Source: Gammaproteobacteria bacterium (GTDB taxonomy: Bacteria > Pseudomonadota > Gammaproteobacteria > GCA-001735895). From it: a stretch of DNA of 39,680 bases. Both the position numbers and the translations under genes were made by a program. Shown here piece after piece: positions 17,779 through 28,700 of this stretch. How positions within the stretch are numbered: the first letter of the stretch is position 1; the number at the start of each line of letters is the position of its first letter. Where the stretch lies: assembly GCA_030595795.1 (NCBI GenBank), contig JAUVCH010000022.1, positions 1 through 39,680 on the forward strand, written 5' to 3'. The notes below the pieces were generated by a model, which saw only the letters and a program-made list of their open reading frames with translations, did no database searches and had not been told where the DNA came from.

Positions 17779-17949
17779 TTAAACATTATCAATTAACTCT
17801 GCCCCCAATTTATGCATTCCTTTGTTGAGATCATTCGCGGCATACTCCTCAAAGGGAATTCGTTTATTGAGATGACGCCTCAATTTTTTGCACTTGGAGC
17901 GTTTGCTGTTTTCTTTATACTCTTTAGTATATTTCGGTTCCGTAAAACG
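17779..17949 (-). pseudogene. Open reading remnant without a start codon
   Basis: The minus strand is open for 57 codons between two stops. The translation is lysine-rich and protein-like (PKYTKEYKENSKRSKCKK, then HLNKRIPFEEYAANDLNKG and ending GAELIDNV) but has no ATG or GTG, and its first TTG lies about 22 codons in. It occupies most of the gap between phhB and the ZIP gene. It looks like the 3' end of a lost gene or of a small gene with a damaged start. I do not recognise the family. Confidence 0.3.
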
Positions 17950-18010
17950 TTATCTTGATACGATAAATAACATTTAGAGCGCATTATCTACTGGAAGTAC
18001 AGAGCATTCG

Positions 18011-18724
18011 ATGCCTGATATCCTGACAATTATCATACTTACGAGCGTTCCTGGCGCCTGTATTCCAATCGGGGGATTCATAGCAAGTATTGAGCGTATT
18101 CGCCCTAACTGGTTAGAGCGAGAGTTCAGGCATTTTGTTATTTCTTTCGGTGGTGGTATTTTGATTGGCGCAGTCTCTGTCGTACTTATTCCCGAAGGAC
18201 TTAACAGCATGGATAATTCCATGTATGCGATTCCGGTATTTCTTGCTGGTGGCATTTCCTTTTTTTTCATAGAGCGAACATTGGGATTACGACGCAGGGA
18301 ATCTCCGCAATTTATGGGTATGATACTGGATTACTTACCCGAAGCATTCGCATTAGGTGGGCTATTAGCTTTAAATTCTCCTGTTGCCCCCGTATTGGCA
18401 CTGCTCATCGGTTTACAGAATCTACCAGAAGGATTTAATGCATACAGGGAATTAGTCAGTCTTAATCACAATTCCTCAAAAACACTGCTTATCATGTGTT
18501 CATTGGTTGTAATTGGACCTATTGCTGGTCTTGGGGGATTGTTTTTTCTATCAGAATATCCCTTTATCTTAGGTGCAATTATGCTATTTTCATCGGGTGG
18601 CATTCTCTATATAATTTTTCAGGATATAGCACCTCAAGCTCGCTTGAAAAAACACTGGGTACCATCTCTAGGAGCGGTTTTAGGATTTTGTTTAGCTTTA
18701 TTTAGTCAGATGTTGATGAGTTAG
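18011..18724 (+). CDS. ZIP-family metal transporter, divergent
   Basis: A 237-residue membrane protein with about eight helices, the size and layout of bacterial ZIP (ZupT-like) transporters. An early FGGGILIGAVSVVLIPEG matches the ZIP segment GGIFLGxxxxxLxPE. The two central metal-site helices are DYLPEAFALGGLLA and LQNLPEGFNAYREL. In typical ZIP proteins both helices begin with His-Asn-x-Pro-Glu-Gly; here both histidines are replaced (Leu-Asp-Tyr and Leu-Gln-Asn), while Pro-Glu is kept. The metal specificity is therefore uncertain, and transport of another substrate is possible. The ribosome site is weak (GGAAG, about 15 bases upstream). Confidence 0.7.
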   Translation: MPDILTIIILTSVPGACIPIGGFIASIERIRPNWLEREFRHFVISFGGGILIGAVSVVLIPEGLNSMDNSMYAIPVFLAGGISFFFIERTLGLRRRESPQFMGMILDYLPEAFALGGLLALNSPVAPVLALLIGLQNLPEGFNAYRELVSLNHNSSKTLLIMCSLVVIGPIAGLGGLFFLSEYPFILGAIMLFSSGGILYIIFQDIAPQARLKKHWVPSLGAVLGFCLALFSQMLMS

Positions 18725-19132
18725 TTTGCCGGATAAGTACTTCCTAACATCTTTGTTTCATTTTTATTGAATGTCCGCTTCAGCACAAAACAGTAGTTTA
18801 ACGAGTGCCCCATGAAGGTCGGCTTAGTGCGTTCTGAGTCGTTCGTAAGATTTGTTTGAATAGCCGCTGTGTGCTGTGGGTTCAATCGCGCGGCGCACCG
18901 GCAATAAGAATACAAAGGGATCTTGATCTCAATCCTACCGTTATTCAAACCTACTCATGTGTTTTGTAATATCCTCTTTGGTATTAGTAGCTAACAAAAC
19001 TAATTGATCGAATGTTGATATTCGTCAATATCATATAACTCCTTGTTTTTACTATGAACTGTTAGCTGTATAAACGTTGTCTATGTTCTACGGTCTATTT
19101 CTAAGCAGGAAACACTATTTAAGGAGATAATT
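18725..19132. other. Intergenic region, 408 bases, with one strong palindrome
   Basis: No gene can be supported. A 75-codon minus frame (18721-18948) lacks any domain and has no ribosome site. The stretch near 18765-18870 has a mixed composition unlike the AT-rich rest and may be a dispersed intergenic repeat; I cannot test this without the genome. The right half holds the palindrome at 19016-19033 and the promoter of the SAP-domain gene. Confidence 0.4.
19016..19033. promoter_or_regulatory. 18-base palindrome overlapping an FNR-like box
   Basis: TGATATT-CGTC-AATATCA is a perfect inverted repeat with 7-base arms and a 4-base spacer. It overlaps TTGATATTCGTCAA (19015-19028), which matches the FNR consensus TTGAT-N4-ATCAA at nine of ten positions. 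It lies about 100 bases before the SAP-domain gene and is the only strong operator candidate ahead of the glycogen locus. Confidence 0.45.
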
Positions 19133-19336
19133 ATGAATATTAAAGAGGTTCAGACGATTGCAAAAAATATCGGTATCAGACCGCTTAAGTTGAAAAAAGA
19201 GGATTTAATTCACCTGATTCAAAAGGAGGAAGGTAATTTCGACTGTTTTGCTACCGCTTCAATGGGTGTTTGTGATCAGACGCAGTGTTTATGGCGTAAG
19301 GATTGTCTCGGCTTAAAAAGCAGGAAAGTGCATTAA
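19133..19336 (+). CDS. Small SAP-domain protein
   Basis: A 67-residue protein. Residues 1-34 form a SAP/Rho-N-like helix-extended-helix (MNIKEVQTIAKNIGIRPLKL, then KKEDLIHLIQKEEG) that in larger proteins binds nucleic acid. The second half carries three cysteines in GNFDCFATASMGVCDQTQCLW and another in RKDCLGL, a pattern common in this bacterial small-protein family and suited to metal binding. AAGGAG lies 6 bases before the ATG. It precedes the alpha-glucan phosphorylase by about 95 bases, with a possible long-loop terminator between. Its precise role is not known. Confidence 0.75.
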   Translation: MNIKEVQTIAKNIGIRPLKLKKEDLIHLIQKEEGNFDCFATASMGVCDQTQCLWRKDCLGLKSRKVH

Positions 19337-19404
19337 CTGGCGAAGCAATATTATGGTTTTAAATTCAACAATAGATTAACAGACGCAATTCTCTCGCCAG
19401 TTTT
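19335..19404 (+). terminator. Long-loop hairpin after the SAP gene
   Basis: The arms AACTGGCGA (19335-19343) and TCGCCAGTT (19394-19402) are a perfect 9-base match; the second arm runs into TTTT. The left arm overlaps the SAP stop codon. The 50-base loop is unusually long for an intrinsic terminator, so it could also be an attenuator or antisense-type structure ahead of the phosphorylase. Confidence 0.35.
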
Positions 19405-19430
19405 GCAATCACTATTCCTTCATTAAGGAT

Positions 19431-22000
19431 ATGCAATGAATCGATTCATTCCAGTGAGTCGCAATTTACCCCCGAACTAAATTATCTGGTCAATCAACTG
19501 ATTGAATCGGCCATTAATTTACGTTGGACATGGAGCCATGCCGGGGATGTATTCTGGAAATCAGTCGATCCCGTTACCTGGCAGATAACCCGAAATCCCT
19601 ATGCCATTTTGCAAAAGCTTTCATTGTCGCGCCTGCATCAATTGGCAGATGATAAAAACTTTATTGATCAGTTACAGTTGTTGTCTAAAGACAGGGCCGA
19701 TTATTTACACCGTGACTGTTGGGCCGACACGGTATTTCCCCAGTCCGAGAAAACACAAATCGCCTATTTTAGTATGGAGTATGGCCTTGCCGAAGCGCTG
19801 CCATTGTACGCCGGAGGTCTGGGTATACTTGCCGGTGATTACCTGAAAGCCTCCAGTGATCTGGGCGTACCGCTAGTTGGTATAGGCTTAATGTACGGCG
19901 AAGGTTATTTTCGCCAGGTGCTGGATGCCAATGGTGAGCAACATGCGGTCTATGCTTACAACGATTCACGAAATTTGCCGCTGCAACCGGTGATAAGCGT
20001 TAATGGCGCCTGGTTGTCGATCGCTATAGAATTTCCCGGTCGGCAGGTATATTTTCAGGTATGGCAAGCGACGGTCGGTCGCACTAGGTTATATCTATTA
20101 GATAGCAAAGACCCGCTTAACAGTCCTGCTGACCAGGGTATAACAGGCTCGCTTTATGGCGGATCTCACGAGTTACGCTTGGTGCAAAATCGTGCTTGGT
20201 ATCGGTGGCTGGCGGATCATCGAGGCCCTGCAATTGCCTGTCAGTATCTGTCATTTAAATGAAGGCCACGCGGCCTTTGCGGCCATCGAACGTGCGCGAT
20301 TTTTTAAAGAAAAAAACAAGGTCGATTTTTGGGATGCCTTATGGGCAACACGCGCAGGTAATGTGTTTACCACGCATACACCGATTGCCGCGGCATTTGA
20401 TACTTTTAGCCTGGAACTACTAAGCAAGTATGGTCAGCGTTATGCGAATAGTTTAGGTATCGATGGGGATGAGTTACTGGCGTTAGGCCGTGAGAATCCC
20501 AACAACGGTCAGGAGCCATTTAATATGGCTTATCTTGCTGCCCGGCTCTGTGCCCGCATTAATGGTGTAAGCCAGTTACATGGTGAAGTCAGCCGCCGTT
20601 TGTTCCAGCCCCTGTATCCGTGCTGGCCGGTTCAGGAAGTGCCAGTCACGCATATTACTAACGGTGTTCATGTGCCGTCCTGGGATTCGCCTCATGCAGA
20701 TAGAATCTGGACGGAGAACTGTGGCAAGAAGCGTTGGTTAGGCACAGAAGAAAGTTTATGTGATGCCATAATGCAATTATCAGATCAGGATATCTGGCAG
20801 TTCAAAGGTAATGCTCGAGCAGATTTAGTTGCTTATGTACGAGGCAGACTGGCCAGGCATTTGGGGCAGCGGGGTGAGGACGGTGAGTCGATTCAGGTCG
20901 CGAAATCCGTACTGGATTCCAATGTGTTGACGCTGGGATTTGCGCGTCGTTTTACCGAGTATAAAAGGCCAAATCTATTATTACATGATGCTGAAAAGTT
21001 AGCCCGGCTGCTCAACGACAGTGAAAAACCGGTTCAGTTAATTATTGCCGGAAAAGCTCATCCTGACGATAGACTGGGCAAACGCTATATAAAACAGTGG
21101 GCGGATTTTATCCATCGCGATAATGTGCGCCAACATGCCGTATTCCTCGAAGATTACGATATCGGCGTGGCACAGGAGTTGGTTCAGGGTGTGGATGTCT
21201 GGATTAATACCCCCAGACGTCCCTGGGAGGCCTGCGGAACCAGTGGTATGAAAGTACTAGTTAACGGTGGCATTAATCTGTCCGAGCTGGACGGTTGGTG
21301 GGCCGAGGTCTATGAACCCGAACTAGGTTGGGCGCTGGGTGATGGGCAGGAGCACTCTGAGCCGGAGTGGGATACCACTACCGCGCAACAACTGTATCGT
21401 TTGTTAGAGGAAGAGCTGATTCCAGAATTTTATCGGCGCGATGAAGCAGGTTTACCCCGTCAGTGGATACAACGTATGCGTTTGAGCATGGCGAAGCTTG
21501 CACCACATTTCAGCAGCAATCGGATGCTGCGCGAATATGTGGAAAAACTTTATATTCCAGCACAGCGGGATTATAAAAATCGCGCTGAATCGGGCGCGGA
21601 ATGTGCAAAGGCCCTGGTTCGATGGCAGGCGCGAATACATATTTATTGGCAGAATATTCATTGGGGAAATTTACGGGTCGTGCAACTGGGTGAACTCACT
21701 CAATTTGAGGTGCAACTATATCTGGCGGATATTTCACCACAAGACGTGCAGATTCATTTGTTTGCCGATGCGCCTGACGATAAACAACAACCCTTGCTGG
21801 TAGAAATGCAACGAGGTGATTCGATAGCGGGTTCTTCAAATGGCTTTATGTATACAACAAGCCTTAAAATAAATCGACCAGTCGACCATTTTACCCCGCG
21901 TGTTGTGGCTTACCATACCGATGCAAAAGTTCCGGCCGAGTCTAATCTGATCAACTGGTGGTCTGGTGAGCGGCAACTATCAGATGAGTTAGCCCTATGA
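19431..22000 (+). pseudogene. glgP: Alpha-glucan (glycogen) phosphorylase, two +1 frameshifts
   Basis: A GT35 phosphorylase that would release glucose-1-phosphate from glycogen; about 855 residues if read through. The N-terminal DUF3417-like part (AINLRWTWSHAGDVFWK) leads into YFSMEYGLAEALPLYAGGLG, then LGIGGWRIIEALQLPVSICH, LNEGHAAFAA, the phosphate region FARRFTEYKRPNLL, and the PLP lysine in EACGTSGMKVLVNGG. The frame is broken twice. At the 5' end the ATG at 19431 (behind AAGG) is out of frame with codons from 19438. At about 20185-20190 (CAAAAT) the sense frame moves from LRLVQ into IVLGIGG. Both are consistent with one extra base. Function is lost unless these are sequence errors. Confidence 0.88.
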
Positions 22001-22108
22001 ACCGCTGGCTCCTATTACTGTTATGCGCATGTTCGGATAATACCCTTGTTGCCCTGGGAAGCCTTAGGCGATACAACTGTTATTGATATGCGGGCTGATG
22101 CTATTTAA
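21997..22108 (+). pseudogene. Tiny lipoprotein-like frame, probably frameshifted
   Basis: The ATG at 21997 overlaps the phosphorylase stop (ATGA) and begins MNRWLLLLLCACSDNTLV, a lipoprotein signal with the lipobox LCAC. The frame ends after 29 residues (TGA 22084). Dropping one base near 22051 continues it as PWEALGDTTVIDMRADAI to TAA 22106. It may be the start of a decayed lipoprotein gene. The evidence is thin. Confidence 0.3.
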
Positions 22109-22203
22109 GGCGCCTGAATTGATAGAGGTCAATAAAAAATAAACACTATAAATTAGAATCGAAGGCTAGTGTGCATATTTGTCACCAGGGCAGGAGCTCA
22201 AGA

Positions 22204-22519
22204 ATGGAACATCGAGAAGGAAAACGAATCATGGGGGGGGGTCTATGTTGAAGTTGTGCATGGAGGCAAGTCATATGGTAGTTGTTCGTCTACTAATATT
22301 AGCCAGGGTGGGGTGTTTCTTTCTGGTCTCGAATACAAGGTAAATGAAGAGGATTTGTTAACACTTAAAATCCATTATGGCATCGCCTCAAAGCCGTCAG
22401 TATTTGAGCGAAGGGCAATGGTGGTTCATTTATCTGATAACGACCTGGGCCTTATATGGGTCGATACGCAGAGTGACTTTTTGGCAATATTTAATAGCAT
22501 GGATGAGATTGCTGCTTAG
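22204..22519 (+). pseudogene. PilZ-domain c-di-GMP receptor, split at a run of nine G
   Basis: The start ATG at 22204 has AGGAG seven bases upstream and gives MEHREGKRIMGG, then stops (TGA) because of the nine-G run at 22233-22241. With one G fewer it continues VYVEVVHGGKSYGSCSSTNI, then SQGGVFLSGLEYK, to the stop at 22517-22519 (about 104 residues). This joins the two c-di-GMP motifs of PilZ: RxxxR (REGKR) and [DN]xSxxGG (NISQGG). A GTG-initiated frame at 22169 would lack RxxxR and has no ribosome site, so I reject it. The gene lies between glgP and glgC, which suggests c-di-GMP control of glycogen or of an exopolysaccharide. On/off switching at the G run is possible. Confidence 0.75.
22233..22241 (+). 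repeat. Poly-G tract (nine G) inside the PilZ coding frame
   Basis: The longest G run I noticed in the window. It sits 10 codons after the PilZ start; at nine G the frame is closed, at eight or five it is open. Such tracts slip readily during replication and also cause sequencing errors. Confidence 0.9.
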
Positions 22520-22589
22520 ATTAATGACGATCAAAAATTCTGTCCTAAAAAGGAGACAAACCACCAAATAGTCACCAGAGGTTCACTCA

Positions 22590-23862
22590 ATGTCAGAGGG
22601 CAGTTTCTCCCCTCATTTTATTCGTAAGCTGACCAGGCATACCCTGGCTTTGATACTCGCTGGCGGGCGTGGCAGTCGCCTGCACGACCTGACCTTATGG
22701 CGTGCCAAGCCGGCGGTTCCCTTTGGTGGAAAATATCGGATTATTGATTTCCCACTCTCAAATTGCGTGAATTCTGATATCCGCCAGATTGGGGTTATAT
22801 CACAATATAGGGCACATTCCCTGATTCGGCATATTCAAAAAGGCTGGAATTTTTTCCGTCGGGAGTTTGGGGAATTTATTGATTTGCTGCCCGCCCAGCA
22901 ACGACTTGAGAATTCGTGGTATAGAGGTACTGCCGACGCGGTTTACCAGGAATTTGGACATTATACGAAGTCACAGCCCGCGGCTAATACTGATCCTGGC
23001 AGGTGATCATATCTATAAAATGGACTACTGCCCGATGTTGGCCTTTCATGTTGAAAACAATGCCCAGTTAACAATCGGATGCATTGATGTACCCATTGCA
23101 GACGCGGTAAATTTTGGAGTCATGAAGATTGATGAGCAGAATCGAATTACCGACTTTGTCGAGAAACCGGAGGCCCCTTTCTCTATTTCCGGCGATAACC
23201 GATCAGCGCTGGTATCAACGGGAATATATATATTCGATACCGAGTTTCTGATTGATGAGCTTATTGCGGATGCCGATTCATTGCAAAGCCAACATGATTT
23301 TGGTCACGATATTATTCCGCGCGTGATTAGCAGTCATCGAGTTTATGCCTATCCGTTCCATGATACAAAAGATAATAAAAGAGCTTATTGGCGCGATGTC
23401 GGCACGGTCGATTCATACTGGAAGGCCAATATGGAGCTCATCGACGTCACGCCAGAATTAAACCTCTATGATCATCAATGGCCCGTGTGGACGTACCTGG
23501 AACAGGCACCACCGGCAAAGTTTATCTTCAACGATGAGGATCGCCGGGGTATTGCAATTGACTCGCTAATATCCGATGGCTGCATTGTCTCGGGCGCGAG
23601 CATTAAACACTCTCTATTGTTTAGCAATGTCCGGGTGAATGCTGGTTCTGTAGTAACGGATTCTGTTGTGCTACCCGATGTGACGATTGGTGAAAATTGC
23701 AAGATCAATAAAGCCATTATCGATAAAGGCGCGGTTATTCCCGATGGCTCCATCGTTGGTGAAAGCCAGGAAAATGATGCCCTTAAGTTTCACGTTACGG
23801 AAGAGGGTGTTGTACTAGTGACACCAGATATGCTGGGCCAGAAAATACATGTTTCACGTTAA
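22590..23862 (+). pseudogene. glgC: Glucose-1-phosphate adenylyltransferase, one +1 frameshift
   Basis: ADP-glucose pyrophosphorylase, the committing step of glycogen synthesis; about 424 residues if read through. The first part has the nucleotide loop [17 protein letters not shown], the [16 protein letters not shown] sugar-phosphate region and [13 protein letters not shown]. The frame then shifts at 22947-22952 (CAGGAA; CAGAA restores it) and continues [52 protein letters not shown] and a left-handed beta-helix C-terminal domain. All domains are otherwise intact. It lies 70 bases after the PilZ gene. The break is a single base, so it may be a sequence error rather than a dead gene. Confidence 0.9.
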
Positions 23863-23946
23863 GTCGAAGACCACTGTGACTGATCGCTTTATGCCGGGTC
23901 AGTACAGGTGGCAATCATCTTTAGGCATAGCCATCGACTGTTAGAT

Positions 23947-23960
23947 TTGACGCGGATCAA
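23947..23960. promoter_or_regulatory. FNR-like box upstream of degP
   Basis: TTGACGCGGATCAA matches the FNR consensus TTGAT-N4-ATCAA at nine of ten fixed positions and is centred about 115 bases before the protease start. The same 206-base gap also has a TGACC-CA-GGTCA dyad at 24001-24012. I found no convincing sigma-E or sigma-32 promoter. Confidence 0.45.
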
Positions 23961-24068
23961 AAGCATTTTCTCCAGTGGGCAAGATCCAAGCTAATTCGGT
24001 TGACCCAGGTCACTTCACCGCATCAAGCGCCAGACTAAACTGCTAGTTGAAATTTACTGGAGAGTTTC

Positions 24069-25439
24069 ATGAAAACAATCACGGCATTGTTTTTTAGTAC
24101 CTTACTGCTCATTGTGCCTTTACAGGCAAGCCAGGCCTCTTTGCCTACTGGCGACGGTCAGGGCCACGCATTGCCATCGCTCGCGCCGATGCTTAAGAAG
24201 GTCAATCCTGCGGTGGTCAATATATCCACTTTCTCGACCCGGCAAACCGAATCAAATCCGCTGCTGAATGACCCTTTTTTCCGCCGCTTCTTCGACCTGC
24301 CGGAAGAAGATCGCTCCCAGGAGCGTGCACCTACACGGCGCCAGCAAGCCGCTGGTTCCGGAGTCATAATCGATGCCGATGATGGCATCGTGATGACAAA
24401 CTTTCATGTTGTAAAAGGCGCCGATGAGGTGCAGGTTGCGCTGATCGACGGGCGCAGTTTCAAAGCAGAGATCGTCGGCACGGATGCGGAGCTGGACGTG
24501 GCAATTCTGAAAATAGAAGCGAGTAAACTATCCGAGCTTGTGCTGGCCGATTCCAGCAAACTCGAAGTCGGAGATTTTGTCGTGGCTATCGGGAATCCAT
24601 TTGGCCTGGGCCAAACTGTTACTACCGGTATTGTCAGTGCTCTGGGGCGCAGCGGCCTTGGAATCGAGGGTTATGAGAATTTTATTCAGACCGATGCGTC
24701 CATCAACCCCGGTAATTCCGGCGGGGCGCTGGTAAATCTGCATGGCGAACTGGTCGGTATTAATACTGCCATTATTGCGCCAGCCGGGGGCAATGTCGGT
24801 ATTGGGTTTGCCATTCCAGTCAATATGGCAAAAACCAGCATGCTGCAAATCCTCGAGCATGGAAAAGTCAAACGTGGCCAAATAGGCGTCATGATACAGG
24901 CTATTACCCCGGATTTGCGCGAGGCTTTTGATCTCGAATCCGGCTTGCAGGGTGTCCTCGTCACCAGTGTTACAGAAAGTTCGTCGGCGCAGGCAGCAGG
25001 TTTAAGATCGGGTGATATTATTCTCGAAGTTAACGGCAAAAGTGTACAATCTATCGGACAATTGCGTGCCCAGATTGGGATCAGGCGTATTGGTGAAAAA
25101 GTCACTTTAAAAATATTCCGGGATGGCAACAAGAAGCTGGTCGAGGTCACGGTTGGGAAACCACCGGCGGTGGCTGTGGCCGACGACAAGATTCACGATT
25201 TGCTGGCGGGTGCGACTTTTGCCAACAATCGCGAGGGTGCGGGCGTGATCGTGATCTCGATTGAACCTGGCAGCCCCGCTGCTTACAGCGGCTTGAGATC
25301 CCAGGATATAATCGATGGTGTCAATAAACAGCGCACCGATGATATCGACTCGTTTCGCTCAGCAATAAAACAAAGCAAGTCTTCGATTTTACTGCACATT
25401 TACCGTGATTCCGGTTCGCTCTATCTTGTCGTCAAGTAG
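24069..25439 (+). CDS. Periplasmic serine protease, DegP/DegQ family
   Basis: A 456-residue HtrA protease/chaperone for misfolded envelope proteins. Signal peptide residues 1 to ~23. The trypsin-like domain has the full triad: H113 in TNFHVVKGADEV, D143 in ELDVAILKIE and S217 in PGNSGGALV. Two PDZ domains follow, about 275-365 (GLQGVLVTSVTESSSAQAAG) and 385-450 (VISIEPGSPAAYSGL). Two PDZ domains and a moderate N-terminal loop fit DegQ or DegP; I do not separate them. It stands alone between glgC and the N-ATPase operon, with an FNR-like box upstream and an 8-base hairpin over its stop codon. Confidence 0.95.
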   Translation: MKTITALFFSTLLLIVPLQASQASLPTGDGQGHALPSLAPMLKKVNPAVVNISTFSTRQTESNPLLNDPFFRRFFDLPEEDRSQERAPTRRQQAAGSGVIIDADDGIVMTNFHVVKGADEVQVALIDGRSFKAEIVGTDAELDVAILKIEASKLSELVLADSSKLEVGDFVVAIGNPFGLGQTVTTGIVSALGRSGLGIEGYENFIQTDASINPGNSGGALVNLHGELVGINTAIIAPAGGNVGIGFAIPVNMAKTSMLQILEHGKVKRGQIGVMIQAITPDLREAFDLESGLQGVLVTSVTESSSAQAAGLRSGDIILEVNGKSVQSIGQLRAQIGIRRIGEKVTLKIFRDGNKKLVEVTVGKPPAVAVADDKIHDLLAGATFANNREGAGVIVISIEPGSPAAYSGLRSQDIIDGVNKQRTDDIDSFRSAIKQSKSSILLHIYRDSGSLYLVVK

Positions 25440-25455
25440 TTTCTGCCACTTGACG
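25430..25455 (+). terminator. Hairpin at the degP stop codon
   Basis: Arms CGTCAAGT (25430-25437) and ACTTGACG (25448-25455) pair perfectly over 8 bases with a 10-base loop containing the end of the TAG stop. No T run follows, so it is not a classical intrinsic terminator; it may protect the 3' end or assist factor-dependent termination. Confidence 0.45.
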
Positions 25456-25636
25456 TTGATCTGATTGATATTTATGCCTGCGAGTAAATCAGAAACCTGG
25501 ATTCGGCTCATTTAATTTGGTAACCAGATTCAGCGTATATCAAGATGGGGCTTGTTTTGTGCATGGTGACATGACATGTGACAAGATGATGATCCGGGTT
25601 TTCAACTAAAATCGGCTCCAGATTCAAATTCGGTAG

Positions 25637-27430
<1,794 letters not shown>

Positions 27431-27441
<11 letters not shown>

Positions 27442-27700
27442 AAACGCTTTGAAAAAACAGGTTGAACGTCAGGCCAGGAAAATTCAAAAGGCCGATAAAG
27501 AGCGTCCGACCCTGTTAGCACAAACGGCCTATGCGGGCATGCTAGGTCTGTTGTTTGTGTTGCCGGTAATCGGTGGTGCCTATCTTGGCAACTGGATCGA
27601 CGATCAGCTTTCGGGCTACTCGGTGCGCTGGACTACCAGCCTGATCATACTGGGAGTCATGGTCGGGGGTATGAATGTTTATCTTTATATCAGGGAATAA
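27431..27700 (+). CDS. atpQ: AtpQ, small membrane protein of N-ATPase operons (AtpI-like)
   Basis: An 89-residue protein with a charged N-terminal region and two membrane helices (about residues 32-52 and 65-87), including LPVIGGAYLGNWIDDQL, the signature of the 'putative F0F1-ATPase subunit, ATPase_gene1' family. It is thought to help c-ring assembly or magnesium/calcium transport. In other N-ATPase operons atpQ is followed by atpR; here the a-subunit gene starts 13 bases after the atpQ stop, so AtpR is absent. Confidence 0.85.
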
Positions 27701-27712
27701 GCGGAAATATTG

Positions 27713-28402
27713 ATGCGCCAGACAGGTCTAGAAATCAATACAGTCTTTCATCTCGGCTCATTGGCGATTACCACCACGGTGATCACCACGTGGTTTATCG
27801 TGTTAATACTTGGACTGGTCTGCTGGCTGATAACACAACGCCTTTCCGACCGTCCGGGACCGGTGCAAACGGCTACCGAAGCCCTGGTCACAATCATTGA
27901 AAATGCGGTTGCCGATGTAGCGCCCCAGCAGGTAAAGCAATTAACGCCGTTTATCGGCAGCCTGTGGATTTTTCTGGTAATAAATAATCTTAGCGGCTTG
28001 ATTCCCGGAGTTCATTCTCCCACCCGGGATCTGTCGGCGACATCTGCGCTAGCTATCGTCGTATTCCTGTCAGTGCACTGGTACGGCATACGCATACAGG
28101 GAATAAGAAACTATCTATCACATTACCTTCGACCGAGCCCGATTTTACTGCCGATGCATATCGTCAGTGAAATTACCCGCACGGTGGCCCTGGCGATTCG
28201 CCTGTTTGGCAATATGATGAGCCTGGAAATGGCTGCCTTACTGATATTGCTGGTTGCAGGGTTTCTTGCCCCGGTTCCGATTCTCATGCTGCATATTATC
28301 GAAGCGCTGGTTCAGGCTTATATATTTGGCATGCTGGCCCTGGTCTATGTTGCCGGGGGTATCCAGTCACAACAACTTAAGCAATACAAGACGATGGAGT
28401 AA
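27713..28402 (+). CDS. atpB: N-ATPase Fo subunit a
   Basis: A 229-residue membrane subunit forming the ion half-channels next to the c ring. The conserved arginine lies in the helix ITRTVALAIRLFGNMMSLEM (the family has hhRxhSLxhRLFGNM), and the C-terminal helix has IIEALVQAYIFGMLALVY. It has about five to six helices and lacks the long N-terminal extension of the E. coli subunit. The start is the ATG at 27713; a TTG one codon upstream is equally readable. Confidence 0.94.
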   Translation: MRQTGLEINTVFHLGSLAITTTVITTWFIVLILGLVCWLITQRLSDRPGPVQTATEALVTIIENAVADVAPQQVKQLTPFIGSLWIFLVINNLSGLIPGVHSPTRDLSATSALAIVVFLSVHWYGIRIQGIRNYLSHYLRPSPILLPMHIVSEITRTVALAIRLFGNMMSLEMAALLILLVAGFLAPVPILMLHIIEALVQAYIFGMLALVYVAGGIQSQQLKQYKTME

Positions 28403-28672
<270 letters not shown>

Positions 28673-28700
28673 ACGGCAGCTATATACTGGAGTTATTCTG

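Noticed and set aside
18721..18948. 75-codon minus-strand frame after the ZIP gene
   Set aside because: No domain, no ribosome site, and composition unlike neighbouring genes. More likely intergenic or repeat-derived DNA.
22169..22203. GTG start extending the PilZ frame upstream
   Set aside because: It would omit the RxxxR motif, has no ribosome site, and the ATG at 22204 in the other frame has AGGAG at the right distance.
25566..25582. GTGACATGACATGTGAC, a repeat-like stretch before the N-ATPase operon
   Set aside because: The dyad is imperfect and I can match it to no known operator; likely chance.
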